From assembly GCA_900208305.1 (NCBI GenBank), contig OAPG01000011.1, positions 186,001 through 250,000 of the forward strand: 64,000 bases of DNA, in the 5' to 3' direction. The DNA is from Melanopsichium pennsylvanicum. Its lineage: Eukaryota; Basidiomycota; Ustilaginomycetes; Ustilaginales. Position 1 is the stretch's first letter. The number at the start of each line of letters is the position of its first letter. Below the pieces are notes generated by a model, which saw only the letters and a list, made by a program, of their open reading frames with translations, was not told the DNA's origin and made no database searches. The translations under genes and the position numbers were made by a program. Positions 32,404 through 41,647 of the stretch are shown here, one piece after another.

Positions 32404-32911
32404 CAAGGATAAGTGGTGAAGCTCACGATCAATGGAATGGAGTGGCATAACACGTGACTCTATACCTACAGTACATACACGCATACATGCGCGCGCTAAT
32501 GTTACTCGCAATCTTACAATCTTTTGAACACGTGCTGCTTTTTCGGGATAGCAGATACAGTATGACGATGGTGAATGTTTTACCCTTGGCCTTGGTGATT
32601 TGTGATTGCTTTGTGTACATGTTGAATAAAATCAGAAGCGTGACCGAAGAGATGGAGTGTCGAGGACCAGAGTGAAAACGGGGGATTTGAATGAGGCACT
32701 GGAAACTAGACGATGTTGGGGAGTTGTTTTACATCAGGAATGTCGAGGCTTGGGTAGACGATGATGATGAAGCTTGGGCGAGATGCCTTTTTTTTTTTAG
32801 GGAAGAAAGGGGTATATTATTGTGTAGCTTTTGTGTTGGCAGAAGTAGACCTTCTCTTGTTCTGATCTGATCCTGAAACCCATTTTTTGAATGATGCCTA
32901 GAGATTGGTGT
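32404..32911. other. Convergent intergenic region
   Basis: This holds the 3' ends of the disordered-protein gene and the AIM29-like gene. It contains two TACAGTA heptamers and a T run near 32791. No gene is seen. Confidence 0.6.
32467..32562. promoter_or_regulatory. Pair of TACAGTA heptamers, 89 bp apart
   Basis: TACAGTA occurs at 32467-32473 and 32556-32562, 60-160 bp past a stop codon and downstream of both convergent genes, so a promoter role is unlikely for this pair. The meaning is unknown. Confidence 0.3.
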
Positions 32912-33481
32912 TTAGCCGGTTGCATCCCACTTTGTATTAGGATTGGCGAGAAAGGTTTCATACGCTTGGTAGTTGAACAAGCTAAGTTCTGCTTCGTTTT
33001 CCACGCCAATCTGTGCCAAGGTAATGTTTGTTTTTGTTCTCCGTTCAACCCCAATGTTGCTTTCTTTTACAAGACCTGATAAATTTTCATCAACCAGAAC
33101 CCAATCGTCATGATCAAGATTGATGATCAAATTTGTAGTTTTGGAACCGTGAGCTTTTGTGTAAAGTTTCAAAGTATCCAACTTTTCAGCGAAACTTCGA
33201 AACGCTCTAAATGTACTGTTGGTTCTAACCTCTTGTCTACATTGTTCTTCCAAGTCTGCAATCGTAACTTTTGTCAAATCGATATGCTTGAGAACGAAAG
33301 CCTTCATGGATCGAAATTCAAAACTCTTGATGATCCGAATCGTAATCACCGAATCGGTGAGTGGTCGAGATACATTCGTAATAGTGTTGTCAATGAAATC
33401 AGATTGTGGGTTAAAGGCGTGAAAGCCTCCAGGCAGAAGAGTGGAAGTGGCGTTCGATTTGATCTCGGTCGATTCAACCAT
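32912..33481 (-). CDS. AIM29/C2orf76-like protein (UPF0538)
   Basis: This encodes a 189-residue protein of the small UPF0538 family (yeast AIM29, human C2orf76), whose biochemical role is unknown. After about 40 family-unlike residues the match begins: SVITIRIIKSFEFRSMKAFV, then DLTKVTIADLEEQCRQEV, RTNSTFRAF, DTLKLYTKAHGSKTTNLIIN, then LDHDDWVLVDENLSG, GVENEAELSLFNYQAYETFL, ending in ANPNTKW, exactly where C2orf76 ends. The ATG at 33481 is the first in frame with a coding-like start (MVESTEI). The codons are AT-richer than those of the neighbours. It is convergent with the 1,580-residue gene and divergent from the SDR gene, with 359 bp between their start codons. Confidence 0.8.
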   Translation of the reverse strand: MVESTEIKSNATSTLLPGGFHAFNPQSDFIDNTITNVSRPLTDSVITIRIIKSFEFRSMKAFVLKHIDLTKVTIADLEEQCRQEVRTNSTFRAFRSFAEKLDTLKLYTKAHGSKTTNLIINLDHDDWVLVDENLSGLVKESNIGVERRTKTNITLAQIGVENEAELSLFNYQAYETFLANPNTKWDATG

Positions 33482-33840
33482 GTTTGTGAGTGGAATTTGC
33501 AAACAAGCTTTGAACTTGCACTGAGAGAGAGAGAGAGTGTGTGTGTGAAGGTAGATTAAAGGATACCGATGCTGATGATGATCAATTTTGATGGTGGTGA
33601 AACAAGACAGAGCCACAGTTACATGAACGAGAATAAGTAAAATAAAATAAAATAAAGCTCACATTTTTATTCTTAGGAAATTCCGTTCGACAAGAGGAGA
33701 CTGACTGCACAGACCCCTTTCTTTTTGTGAATGTGTGTCGTCTTTAACCCAAACTATACGCGCGCCCATCACAACATTCCGCAAGCTTTCTTTAACTTGG
33801 TATCATCCGCCCAGCGTCCAGCAGCAGACAAATTGCCACA
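33482..33840. other. Compact divergent promoter region
   Basis: 359 bp shared by the AIM29-like and SDR genes. It includes a GA/GT-rich stretch at 33520-33548 that lies in the AIM29-like leader. No heptamer and no other feature is seen. Confidence 0.55.
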
Positions 33841-34665
33841 ATGTCGATGACCATAGAAGATTGCTCAGCTGTCCGTCAGCCTCGACCCGTGCCAGACACT
33901 CCCACCAATGTGCTCGAACAGCTCAGCATGAAGGGTAAGGTGGTGGTCGTCACCGGGGCCAGCGATGGTCTAGGATATGCCGCCATCGAAGCCGTAGCAG
34001 AAGCCGGAGCCGACGTGGCACTTTGGTACAACTCGAACCAAATTGCTATCGAGAAAGCCAAACATCTCGCAAACACACACAACATCCGAGCCAGTGCCTA
34101 CCAATGCGAGGTTTCAAACGTTGACCACGTCCGCGCAACCATCGACAAGGTCGTTGCCGACTTTGGACGCATTGATGTGTTCATTGCCAACGCCGGTATG
34201 GCTATCTCCAAGCCCATTCTTGAGCAAACCGTCGAGGAGTACAAACGTCAGATGGAGGTGAATGTGGATGGTGTGTTTTACTGTGCCAAATACGTCGGCG
34301 AGGTGTTTAAGCGCCAAGGCAAAGGCAATTTGATCATTACGTCAAGCATGTCCGCTCACATTGTTAACGTCCCTGTTGATCAGCCCGTATACAATTCGAC
34401 CAAAGCTGCCGTCACTCACATGGGCAAGTCTTTGGCAAGGGAATGGAGGCAGTTCGCACGCGTCAACATCGTCAGCCCTGGCTTCTTCGACACTAAACTC
34501 GGCGCTAGCCCTCGCTGCATTAACGAGGCTTATCGTATGGCCGCTCTCGGAAGACAAGGTCACGTCAAGGAAATCAAGGGTCTCTTCCTCTATCTCGCCA
34601 GTGACGCTTCGTCCTACCAAACCGGCAGTGACACCCTCATTGACGGTGGATACACTCTCCCTTAA
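33841..34665 (+). CDS. SDR-family NADP-dependent reductase (mannitol dehydrogenase/sorbose reductase type)
   Basis: This encodes a 274-residue classical short-chain dehydrogenase/reductase, complete and of usual length. The nucleotide-binding TGASDGLG is at 38-45, NAG at 117-119, and the structural Asn in EVNVDGVF near 141. The catalytic Ser lies in ITSSMSA (166-172), Tyr184 and Lys188 in VYNSTKAA, and the C-terminal SPGFFDT and DGGYTLP blocks are typical. Overall it looks most like fungal NADP-dependent mannitol dehydrogenases, L-xylulose reductases and Sou1-type sorbose reductases, cytosolic enzymes that interconvert ketoses and polyols. The substrate cannot be fixed from sequence. The ATG at 33841 is the first in frame; the short N-terminal extension before the fold is common in this group. 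The gene is uninterrupted. Confidence 0.93.
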   Translation: MSMTIEDCSAVRQPRPVPDTPTNVLEQLSMKGKVVVVTGASDGLGYAAIEAVAEAGADVALWYNSNQIAIEKAKHLANTHNIRASAYQCEVSNVDHVRATIDKVVADFGRIDVFIANAGMAISKPILEQTVEEYKRQMEVNVDGVFYCAKYVGEVFKRQGKGNLIITSSMSAHIVNVPVDQPVYNSTKAAVTHMGKSLAREWRQFARVNIVSPGFFDTKLGASPRCINEAYRMAALGRQGHVKEIKGLFLYLASDASSYQTGSDTLIDGGYTLP

Positions 34666-35116
34666 TACTACACTCTTAGACCCTGAATACACTCTACCTT
34701 CAAGCACAGTGCGACAATGATCCAAGCGCGACCCCCTCGACACAAAATACATCATTTTAATGCTTCACTGTTCGAGTATTACAAAGTGTTTCCTATTGCT
34801 GCATGTGGGTCGATCATGATCTTGTGTCGTCGTTGGTGTAAAGTACACTAATGTACATTACTGTACGATACAGAGGCTAACCACATCTGACTGAACGCAT
34901 CCAAAAGGAGTGGAATTTTTTTGCTCGTCGAAACCCACACGCTTCGGTTCTTGAAACCAACAACCACATGGCCAACAGGCCTACAATATTTCCGAACCTC
35001 TCACACAACAGTCATCTTTGTACCTCTCAAGAAATAATCCATGCCTCAACCCATTCGAGTTCGAAAAAGTTCCAAAGTTGCGAGAGCAGTGCACGAAGCA
35101 AGCAAAGAACAGACAA

Positions 35117-35147
<31 letters not shown>

Positions 35148-35221
35148 TATCCAAATGAGTGACGATGGAACTGAACCGAAACATGAATATTGGAATCGAG
35201 ATCATGAGCCGGCTGGCTGCA
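34666..35221. other. Convergent region with a long A run
   Basis: This lies between the SDR and NMD3 stop codons. TACTGTA is at 34859-34865. The 28-nt A run at 35118-35145 follows AATAAA. No gene is seen. Confidence 0.6.
35118..35145. repeat. Poly(A) run of 28, preceded by AATAAA
   Basis: This is the longest homopolymer in the window. AATAAA at 35115-35120 overlaps its start. It could be a reverse-transcribed poly(A) tail or simple slippage; I see no flanking target duplication. Confidence 0.9.
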
Positions 35222-36877
35222 CTAGTCCTCGATGGCCATGTCCTCCAAATCATCGAGCAACTCATCCATCCTGACCCTCGGCGCATCATCGTCGCCCCAT
35301 TCACTCTCTCCATCTGTCGTCGTACCATCGTCAAACTCACCCTCATCCTCCTCCATACCACCATTCGCCAATGCTGCCTCTCTCTCCGCCTTGATCTGCT
35401 CGGCCCTCTCCTTCCTCGCCTTCCTCTCCTCTTCCTTCTTGGTATCCCTATACAGGTTGACCGTGCCTCTCATCTCTTCATCCTCCTCCAACTCTCTCAA
35501 GAATAGTTCATAGTCTCGCTCTACACGCTGCGAATCCAAACCGCCCCTCCTGCCCACCGCACCACGCCCCACAGCACCTTCTGCAGCTGCATCCTCGGCC
35601 TCCTTGGCAATCGACTTGAGCTTCCACATGCGGTTCTTGGACCTCTTCTTCCTCTCCGGGTACGACTTCTTGACGAGCACCACGTCAGGCATGCGGTCGG
35701 CGGGAAGAGTGTCCCAGGTAGCAGAGTTGAAGTTGGCGACGCGGAGGTGGTAACCCATAACCGTGTCGCCTGGCTGGAGAATGGCTCCAAGATGCGTGCG
35801 CGTGTGGTAGACCGCATCGGCCTCACCAAAACTGGTGGCATTGAGCGGTGAGACTTGGGCATCGGCCTCCTCAAGACGCCTGTTCTGAACACCGTGAGAG
35901 TTAGTAGCGTACCGACCGGTGGGTTCGATATCGAGTACGAGGAACTCGACCATCTCCGGAATGGTGGCCAACGCCGGTTGAGGATCCCGCCAGTACTTTT
36001 CTGCGGGGATATCCGCGATTTGAAGAGAGATGGGATCGATGAAGCGCAGAGAGTTGGTCACCTTGTGGCAAAGTACGAGTTGTCCAATGTTTCCGAGCTG
36101 TTTGGCCATCTTAGGAGGAAGGCAAACAAGGTCGTCTTTGCAAATGGGAGCAATCTCTACCGAGTAGGTAAATTTGTAGTTGGTGGTGGATGTGTGCACG
36201 TCCATCGAGATGACCTGCTCGGACTTTGTGGTCCTGATAGGTACGACAGAGTTCAAGAATTCGACCATCTTGATGGCGTGTGCTCGTTGGGTGTAGAAGA
36301 AATCCAATCCGTCCTTCTTTTCGTTGATCGAGACAGTGTTCTGGTGCGCATTGTGCTTCAAAATGAGCTGTTCAAGGTAGAGGAAAGTACGTTTGTGCTG
36401 CACCTTTTGACGCACTTGGACCATGGCTCGCCACGTATTCTTGGCCGCTAGACGTGTGCAATCAGGGCACTGACCGTATTGCACAACAAACTCGACTTCA
36501 AAGATCTGTTGAAGAATGGTTGATGTGAACACCTCCTTCTGAACCGTGAGCTTGACGCGAAGACGCTTGGAATGTGGTTCGGTCCAGATGAAACCCGCAT
36601 CGATCAATCGGACCTTGTTGAGACCTTTGAGCTTCTTGAGACAGATGGCGAGCAGTTCTCGGGATTCAAGACGAGCCTGGACCCAAGAGTTGGGGGGATT
36701 GAGGTATCGTTCGCAATTGCGGCAAAAGTTGACGGTGGCTTGCTTGGGAACCGACTCGGTGATGTCGACCGAGTTTCTCAAGCAAGAGAGACAGAGGTTG
36801 GCATTGTTGGGGGTGATTGGGGTACCACAATCGGCACAGAGCACCATGTGCTGCGCTGCTGGTGCATGATATTCCAT
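35222..36877 (-). CDS. NMD3: NMD3, nuclear export adaptor of the 60S ribosomal subunit
   Basis: This encodes a 551-residue NMD3, which binds the joining face of pre-60S subunits and recruits Crm1 for export, then is released in the cytoplasm. Four CxxC pairs form the N-terminal zinc region: C14/C17 (CADC), C29/C32 (CLSC), C52/C55 (CRNC) and C137/C140 (CPDC). The conserved core follows: LDFFYTQRAHAIKMVEFLNS, then PIRTTKSEQVISMDVHTSTT, then YSVEIAPICKDDLVCLPPK. The C-terminal third is charged, with Lys/Arg stretches (nuclear import) and an acidic end with Leu/Ile-spaced segments (DELLDDLEDMAIED) that would suit the Crm1-dependent export signal. The length is usual (about 520-560). The ATG at 36877 fits the family start, although an internal Met at 11 is closer to the conserved block. 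There is no intron. Confidence 0.97.
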   Translation of the reverse strand: MEYHAPAAQHMVLCADCGTPITPNNANLCLSCLRNSVDITESVPKQATVNFCRNCERYLNPPNSWVQARLESRELLAICLKKLKGLNKVRLIDAGFIWTEPHSKRLRVKLTVQKEVFTSTILQQIFEVEFVVQYGQCPDCTRLAAKNTWRAMVQVRQKVQHKRTFLYLEQLILKHNAHQNTVSINEKKDGLDFFYTQRAHAIKMVEFLNSVVPIRTTKSEQVISMDVHTSTTNYKFTYSVEIAPICKDDLVCLPPKMAKQLGNIGQLVLCHKVTNSLRFIDPISLQIADIPAEKYWRDPQPALATIPEMVEFLVLDIEPTGRYATNSHGVQNRRLEEADAQVSPLNATSFGEADAVYHTRTHLGAILQPGDTVMGYHLRVANFNSATWDTLPADRMPDVVLVKKSYPERKKRSKNRMWKLKSIAKEAEDAAAEGAVGRGAVGRRGGLDSQRVERDYELFLRELEEDEEMRGTVNLYRDTKKEEERKARKERAEQIKAEREAALANGGMEEDEGEFDDGTTTDGESEWGDDDAPRVRMDELLDDLEDMAIED

Positions 36878-37503
36878 GTTTTGACAATGGGTTGAGAATG
36901 TGGCGCTTTCTGTTGGCGACCGTTGCGTTTGAGTTGGTGGTGGTTTTGCGAGCAGGCTGCTCAGGGGAAACGGTATCGTGATAGTAAATGCACCTTTTCT
37001 CGTGGCAAAATTGTACTGCTTCGCTCAGTCCCGAAGAAAAGGTGAAAATCAAAGCGTAGCAACTCCTCTTTCTTGGTCTTTGGTGGAGAAACTTTGGTGC
37101 AAATCGAGTGTGCGGCTCAGTTGGGTGACCAGAAAAAAAAAGAAAAAAAAAAAAGAAAAAGTTCATCTGAACCCTGCAAAATCAGATTTTCTTAATTTTC
37201 CTGCTCTCCTCCACAGCCGGTAATTTAGCCAAGGGTCTCTGTTCAGACTCGGAACCGAGTTTTGCTGGATTGTTAGAAACAGTAAACAGACACGCAAAAT
37301 TAAATATTCACCGTCCGAAATCCGATAAGAGCACTTGACGTAACCAGCGCTTTTTGTGGAGGAATCCTTGACATGCTCCAGCGCAAGTGGCTACACTAGA
37401 AGCTTTCCGTTCGAGCAACCTTCCTCTTACTCACTATCACACACCGCTTTCGTAAAGTCGCCCAAATTAACATTATTTGAATAGCGCGAACCACGAACAC
37501 AAC
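36878..37503. other. Divergent region between NMD3 and the small four-exon gene
   Basis: It includes an A-rich tract at 37133-37160 interrupted by single G residues. No heptamer and no gene is seen. Confidence 0.55.
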
Positions 37504-38086
37504 ATGTAAGTCAGCAAAAACCGTTCCACCGGCCATGTCCGCAATCTGTCAAGAAAAGGAATCATGTTCAGCTAACAAGAATCTTGCTTCTATCATCACA
37601 GGTCGGGCGCATCATCGAACCTCACAGACCGTATGAATTCACCAGCGCACGAGTCTACCAGGCAGTTTGTTGCTCAGAGCGGTGCTGCCATCTTCACATT
37701 GGATGGGTGAGTATCGGGAGCAAAGTGCCGTTCTAGCGCAAGACTCGTTCGTCATGACGAGCCAAACTCATCGCTGATCACAAGCACTCTCTTCTATCTC
37801 TGTCGATGATTGCAGTGAAAGAGGTTCTGCCAAGTCCCAACTTTGCGCACAGATGTCCGATGGCCGTATGAACTGCACCGAGATTGCTCTTGAAGGTTAG
37901 TCACAGCTGCATCTTTATTCCTGCGTTTTACTGTCTGTCCCAACCACTCTCTTGCTGATCTCTATCTCTCTTATGATTGCAGCCAAGTCGTTGTTTTCGA
38001 CAATGCAAAGCCTCAATTTCTTCTGCACCTTGCCACAGGACCCATCAAAGACGCACATCAACTGCCAGCGTATTCCATCAGCATAG
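37504..38086 (+). CDS. Small four-exon protein of unknown function; start codon split by an intron
   Basis: Coding exons are 37504-37505 (the AT of ATG), 37602-37706, 37816-37895 and 37983-38086, giving 96 residues. All introns have GT...AG ends (GTAAGT, GTGAGT, GTTAGT donors; CAG acceptors) and are 96, 109 and 87 nt. The first holds a GCTAAC branch-point-like sequence 25-30 nt before its end. Only this splicing joins the three coding-like stretches in one frame: MSGASSNLTDRMNSP, FVAQSGAAIFTLDGERGSAK, MNCTEIALEAKSLFSTMQS, ending in CQRIPSA. If intron 1 is retained the message reads ATG-TAA. I do not recognise the family; it has four Cys and no signal peptide or membrane segment. The exon structure is my reconstruction, and a downstream ATG in exon 2 (MNSPAHES) is the alternative start. 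Confidence 0.65.
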
Positions 38087-39331
38087 CACCAGTCAGCAGC
38101 ATCGGTCGCTCCAACATGAAAGCATGGATAGCAGCTGTGTTGGCCTGTCGATGGTCTCATCCACTCAATCAATCACATATACAGTATATGATGCCTCAAA
38201 AGAACATGGCCTCGGTTACAGCCCATCCAAGCCATTCGCTCAATGCTGATGGGCTCAGACTGCCCCGGAATCACGTTTTTTCTTAAGAGCACACGCGCGC
38301 GATAAGCGATGCCAGGCCGGACCACTCCGATGAGGCCTGCTGCTCTGTTGCTGGAGGGTCCCTTGCTTTTCAGCGTCACAGTAACTTTTGCGGGACTACC
38401 GCCAGGTCAGTGCTGTCTACTTGGCCAAAGGGTGTGAATTGAGCCACATTATTTGAGTTCTAGGTCCGTAAGAGCAAAGGGATCGCTCGCTATATTCTGA
38501 CAAGCTTGAACTATTGCCAGCTTGCAAACATATGGCAAAGTTTCGCTGAAGATCAATCTTCGACACGTTGGCAGAGCTTAGCGAAGTCGAAAATAGGCAG
38601 CCTCCAAAAAGAGTAAAAAGAAGAAAAAGTTCCACCAAAATGTGCGCGTTCCGAAGCTTGCGCGTGTTCCGCTGAAAAGTAGGGTGTGATTGCGAATGCG
38701 TGGATACTACTGGATGGCACATGCAACGCAAAGAGGTGAAGACGCTATTACGAAGGCAGCAGCGCAGCACAGTCGAAGTGCATATCAAAACAGCCCAGCG
38801 CTGCAGCACCCACGCGCATCCGAACTCCAATATTTGGACGTCTCGGCAATTCCGTCTCTTTGGAAGCTCTCTTGCCCTTTTGCTGGTGTCAACCAATGCT
38901 TGTCCCTCAAACCATAACCTTGATGGCTTTCACCCAGACCTTTCACCAGATCGTATCGTGACGGCATTCCCGACCGATTCAGCCCGACTTGGGCTTAACA
39001 GCCAAATACAGCGTTGATAAGACTTGAACGTTTAAGTCACGCTGGTTGGATCTCAACCACCCATCCGACTCATCTACATTCTTCAACAGCACGATCAGAT
39101 TCAAGCTTCCGTTTTCATAACAATCACCCACACCACATCCAAGCACACGATTTAGAGCACTTTCCTTCCGCACCCTAAACATAGCGTTGCCTCGACCAAG
39201 ATCTGCGAAAATCTCAATCAGCTGCGCAATAATCGCACCCGTACGACCCTGAAAGTTTCCGTTCTCAAGCATTCAGCTGTCGATTGGCTCCGCCGCAACT
39301 CACCTTTTCCAATTCACACAACACCGCCCGT
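38087..39331. other. Spacer upstream of HPC2
   Basis: TACAGTA lies at 38180-38186, about 95 bp past the small gene's stop codon. The rest contains only short frames without family similarity. The last 200 bp are C/A-rich, as in a leader. Confidence 0.55.
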
Positions 39332-41647
39332 ATGCTCACGACAAATCCGGATGTCATCGATCTCTCCAAAGACAGCAGCAGTGATCATCATAGATCCTCG
39401 TCCCCCCCACTACCCTCGCTAGTAATACCAGCGCCGACCCCAACCATGACCACTAGAACAACACAAATCGGTCTAGCAGACGACGAAGAGATGTCTCGGT
39501 CTTCGGCCGTTTCGCGCGTCTCTCTTGCCAACCTTCTCGGCCCCACGGGCCCAGGCTCTTCGCCTTATTCCAACAGCCCCCGCACATCACCACGCAAGCG
39601 CCCAAGCACTGACGCTTTCAGTTCCTGCGCACAACCTGCAGATAACCAAATTGGCAGTACCCCCGATCATCACGAACGTCCTCGATCTCATGCTTCCTCG
39701 CCGCAACGAGCCACAGCTACCGAGCCTGAGCATGCGTTCCATGATGCTAAAGAACAGGTCCCCGAAGATATCCAGATGGATGATGTCATTGAGGCAGATG
39801 TACAAGACCACAAGGATGGCGAAGAGGATGACGATGATGATGAAGAAGAAGATGATGATGACGATGACGACGAAGATGACGAAAAGGCTACCACGGATGC
39901 CGGAAGTGCTTCCGAAGCTGAAGCCGAAGGCGAGGGCGCAGACAAAGGCGAAGGGCTGCCATCCGAGGACGCAGCCAAAGAAGATGATAAAGCCACCGTA
40001 CCGAAAAAGCGCTCGCGTCGACGCAGCCCGTCCCCGCCAGAAGCAGTCACAGCGCCTCCCATTCCAAAGAGGCCCACCGTCCGCATCAACATCCTTGAAG
40101 CCAGAAAGGAGGGGTACCTGATCAACGTGCCCGAGCTTGTGCACGCCCAGCTTCAGAAAGAAGGTCATCCTTGGGCCAAGTGGTATGAGGAGCAGCTTGA
40201 GGTTGTAGCGGAGCCAGAAACTGTCGCGCCCCCAGGTGGATCAGAAGTCCCTCCTGATCTTGAAGGATTTGGTGGACTCGCCAAGTTGCTGGCCAAGTAC
40301 CCCACCGGCGATAACGTCCCTCCCGCAGCGAGCATTGCGGCCAAGAAGCGCAGAAAGCCCAACGATGACAAGTATGATATCGGACAGTACGACGTGCGAG
40401 ATCCTTTTGTCGATGACTCGGAGCTCAACATCGATGAGCCGACACACTTTGCCAAGCCCAAAGCAGACGGTTTCTACGTCACACAGGGTCCTGTCGAGCT
40501 GGCCAAGGCCAAAGCCAACGCTATGGGCAAAGCTCAGATCCCCCAAGGCAAGGACAGGCCGAAACCGCTCAGCATTCGTGACTCCAAATTCGGGTTTGCT
40601 GGCTCGCTCAACAAGCTTGTCGCGAAGAAAGCACAGCAGAACGCAGAATTGCCACCCTTGCCACCAGCAACGTCTCCATCTTCCATGCAGCTGGGCTCGT
40701 TGCTCAACAATGGCGACTCTGGCAGTCCCTCCGTCCGATCTGCCTCGGCACTTACCAACGCAGAAAGGCAGGAAGGTACGCGTAATTTGCCCATCAAGGT
40801 CGACGACAATGATACAAATTCGCCCAAATTCTCCAAGAAGAACCGCTACCCTACCCTGCCTGTCGATCCTCGTCTCCAGGCCGCATTTGACGATCTCAAG
40901 CAAAAGGTGGACGCAGAAAGCTTTGCAGTCAAGACCAAGTTTCCGCCTTCGCTCAAACCGCCTCTGGTGGAGACGGCAAAGCTCGCCGTCATGCTCGGCG
41001 AGTACGACGACAACTTTTTCAACCATTTGCCCACCATCTTCCCATACAACCGCTTCACCATGATGAAGCTCGTCAAACGCGAGTTCTTCCCCCACCATAT
41101 CAAGTACTTTGAGGACCTCAAGCAGGAGCATATGGACAAACTCGGTGCGATGGTCCGTGAGAGCTATCCTCAGCAGCTCGCCGAGTTTGAAGCTGCGCAC
41201 AAAAAGTGGCTCGATCGCGGAGAAGCGCCCAAGGAAGGCGAAGCCACCGAGGCGAGCCGACCTGCAGCTGAAGTGACCCTTGACGAGTCTATGGACGTGG
41301 ATGGTCTCAAGGAAGGCGAAGATGAGAATATGGAACCGACGAAACGATGGAAATGGTTGGAAGAGATGCGCGAGCAAGTTTTCATCCTCATCACCATCGA
41401 AAACGCCATGAGTGAGATTCGGAATGAGAAGCACAAGCTCGAGAATTCGGCGGAACAGTATAGCGAGATCAATGCCCGTAAGGCTTGCTACAAACAAATG
41501 GCCGAGCTCTTTCCTGAGGATGGATGGACCACGTCGACCAACATCTCGCGAGAATATGCGCAGATCAAGAAGAAGAAAGACCGCCAGGAGGCCAGGGGCG
41601 AGGAGCTGTTTGGCGATTCTCGGGCGAGCAGTGTGGCTCCGGCCTAG
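39332..41647 (+). CDS. HPC2: Hpc2/ubinuclein subunit of the HIR histone chaperone complex
   Basis: This encodes a 771-residue protein with both hallmarks of the Hpc2/ubinuclein family, the subunit that helps HIR deposit histone H3-H4 independently of replication. Residues about 345-385 (YDIGQYDVRDPFVDDSELN, then ADGFYVTQGPVEL) are the Hpc2-related (HUN) domain that contacts histone H3-H4. Residues about 515-620 are the ubinuclein middle domain (AAFDDLKQKVDAESF, then HLPTIFPYNRFTMMKLVKRE). The N-terminus is Ser/Pro-rich, with an acidic Asp/Glu tract near 165-185 and a basic KKRSRRR patch. The C-terminus is helical and charged. I start at the ATG at 39332, the first in frame. There is no intron. 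Yeast Hpc2 lacks a clear middle domain, so this copy is more like animal ubinuclein. Confidence 0.85.
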   Translation: MLTTNPDVIDLSKDSSSDHHRSSSPPLPSLVIPAPTPTMTTRTTQIGLADDEEMSRSSAVSRVSLANLLGPTGPGSSPYSNSPRTSPRKRPSTDAFSSCAQPADNQIGSTPDHHERPRSHASSPQRATATEPEHAFHDAKEQVPEDIQMDDVIEADVQDHKDGEEDDDDDEEEDDDDDDDEDDEKATTDAGSASEAEAEGEGADKGEGLPSEDAAKEDDKATVPKKRSRRRSPSPPEAVTAPPIPKRPTVRINILEARKEGYLINVPELVHAQLQKEGHPWAKWYEEQLEVVAEPETVAPPGGSEVPPDLEGFGGLAKLLAKYPTGDNVPPAASIAAKKRRKPNDDKYDIGQYDVRDPFVDDSELNIDEPTHFAKPKADGFYVTQGPVELAKAKANAMGKAQIPQGKDRPKPLSIRDSKFGFAGSLNKLVAKKAQQNAELPPLPPATSPSSMQLGSLLNNGDSGSPSVRSASALTNAERQEGTRNLPIKVDDNDTNSPKFSKKNRYPTLPVDPRLQAAFDDLKQKVDAESFAVKTKFPPSLKPPLVETAKLAVMLGEYDDNFFNHLPTIFPYNRFTMMKLVKREFFPHHIKYFEDLKQEHMDKLGAMVRESYPQQLAEFEAAHKKWLDRGEAPKEGEATEASRPAAEVTLDESMDVDGLKEGEDENMEPTKRWKWLEEMREQVFILITIENAMSEIRNEKHKLENSAEQYSEINARKACYKQMAELFPEDGWTTSTNISREYAQIKKKKDRQEARGEELFGDSRASSVAPA

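Noticed and set aside
40241..41497. 418-codon minus-strand frame inside HPC2
   Set aside because: Antisense to the ubinuclein domains; the composition mirrors the true frame.
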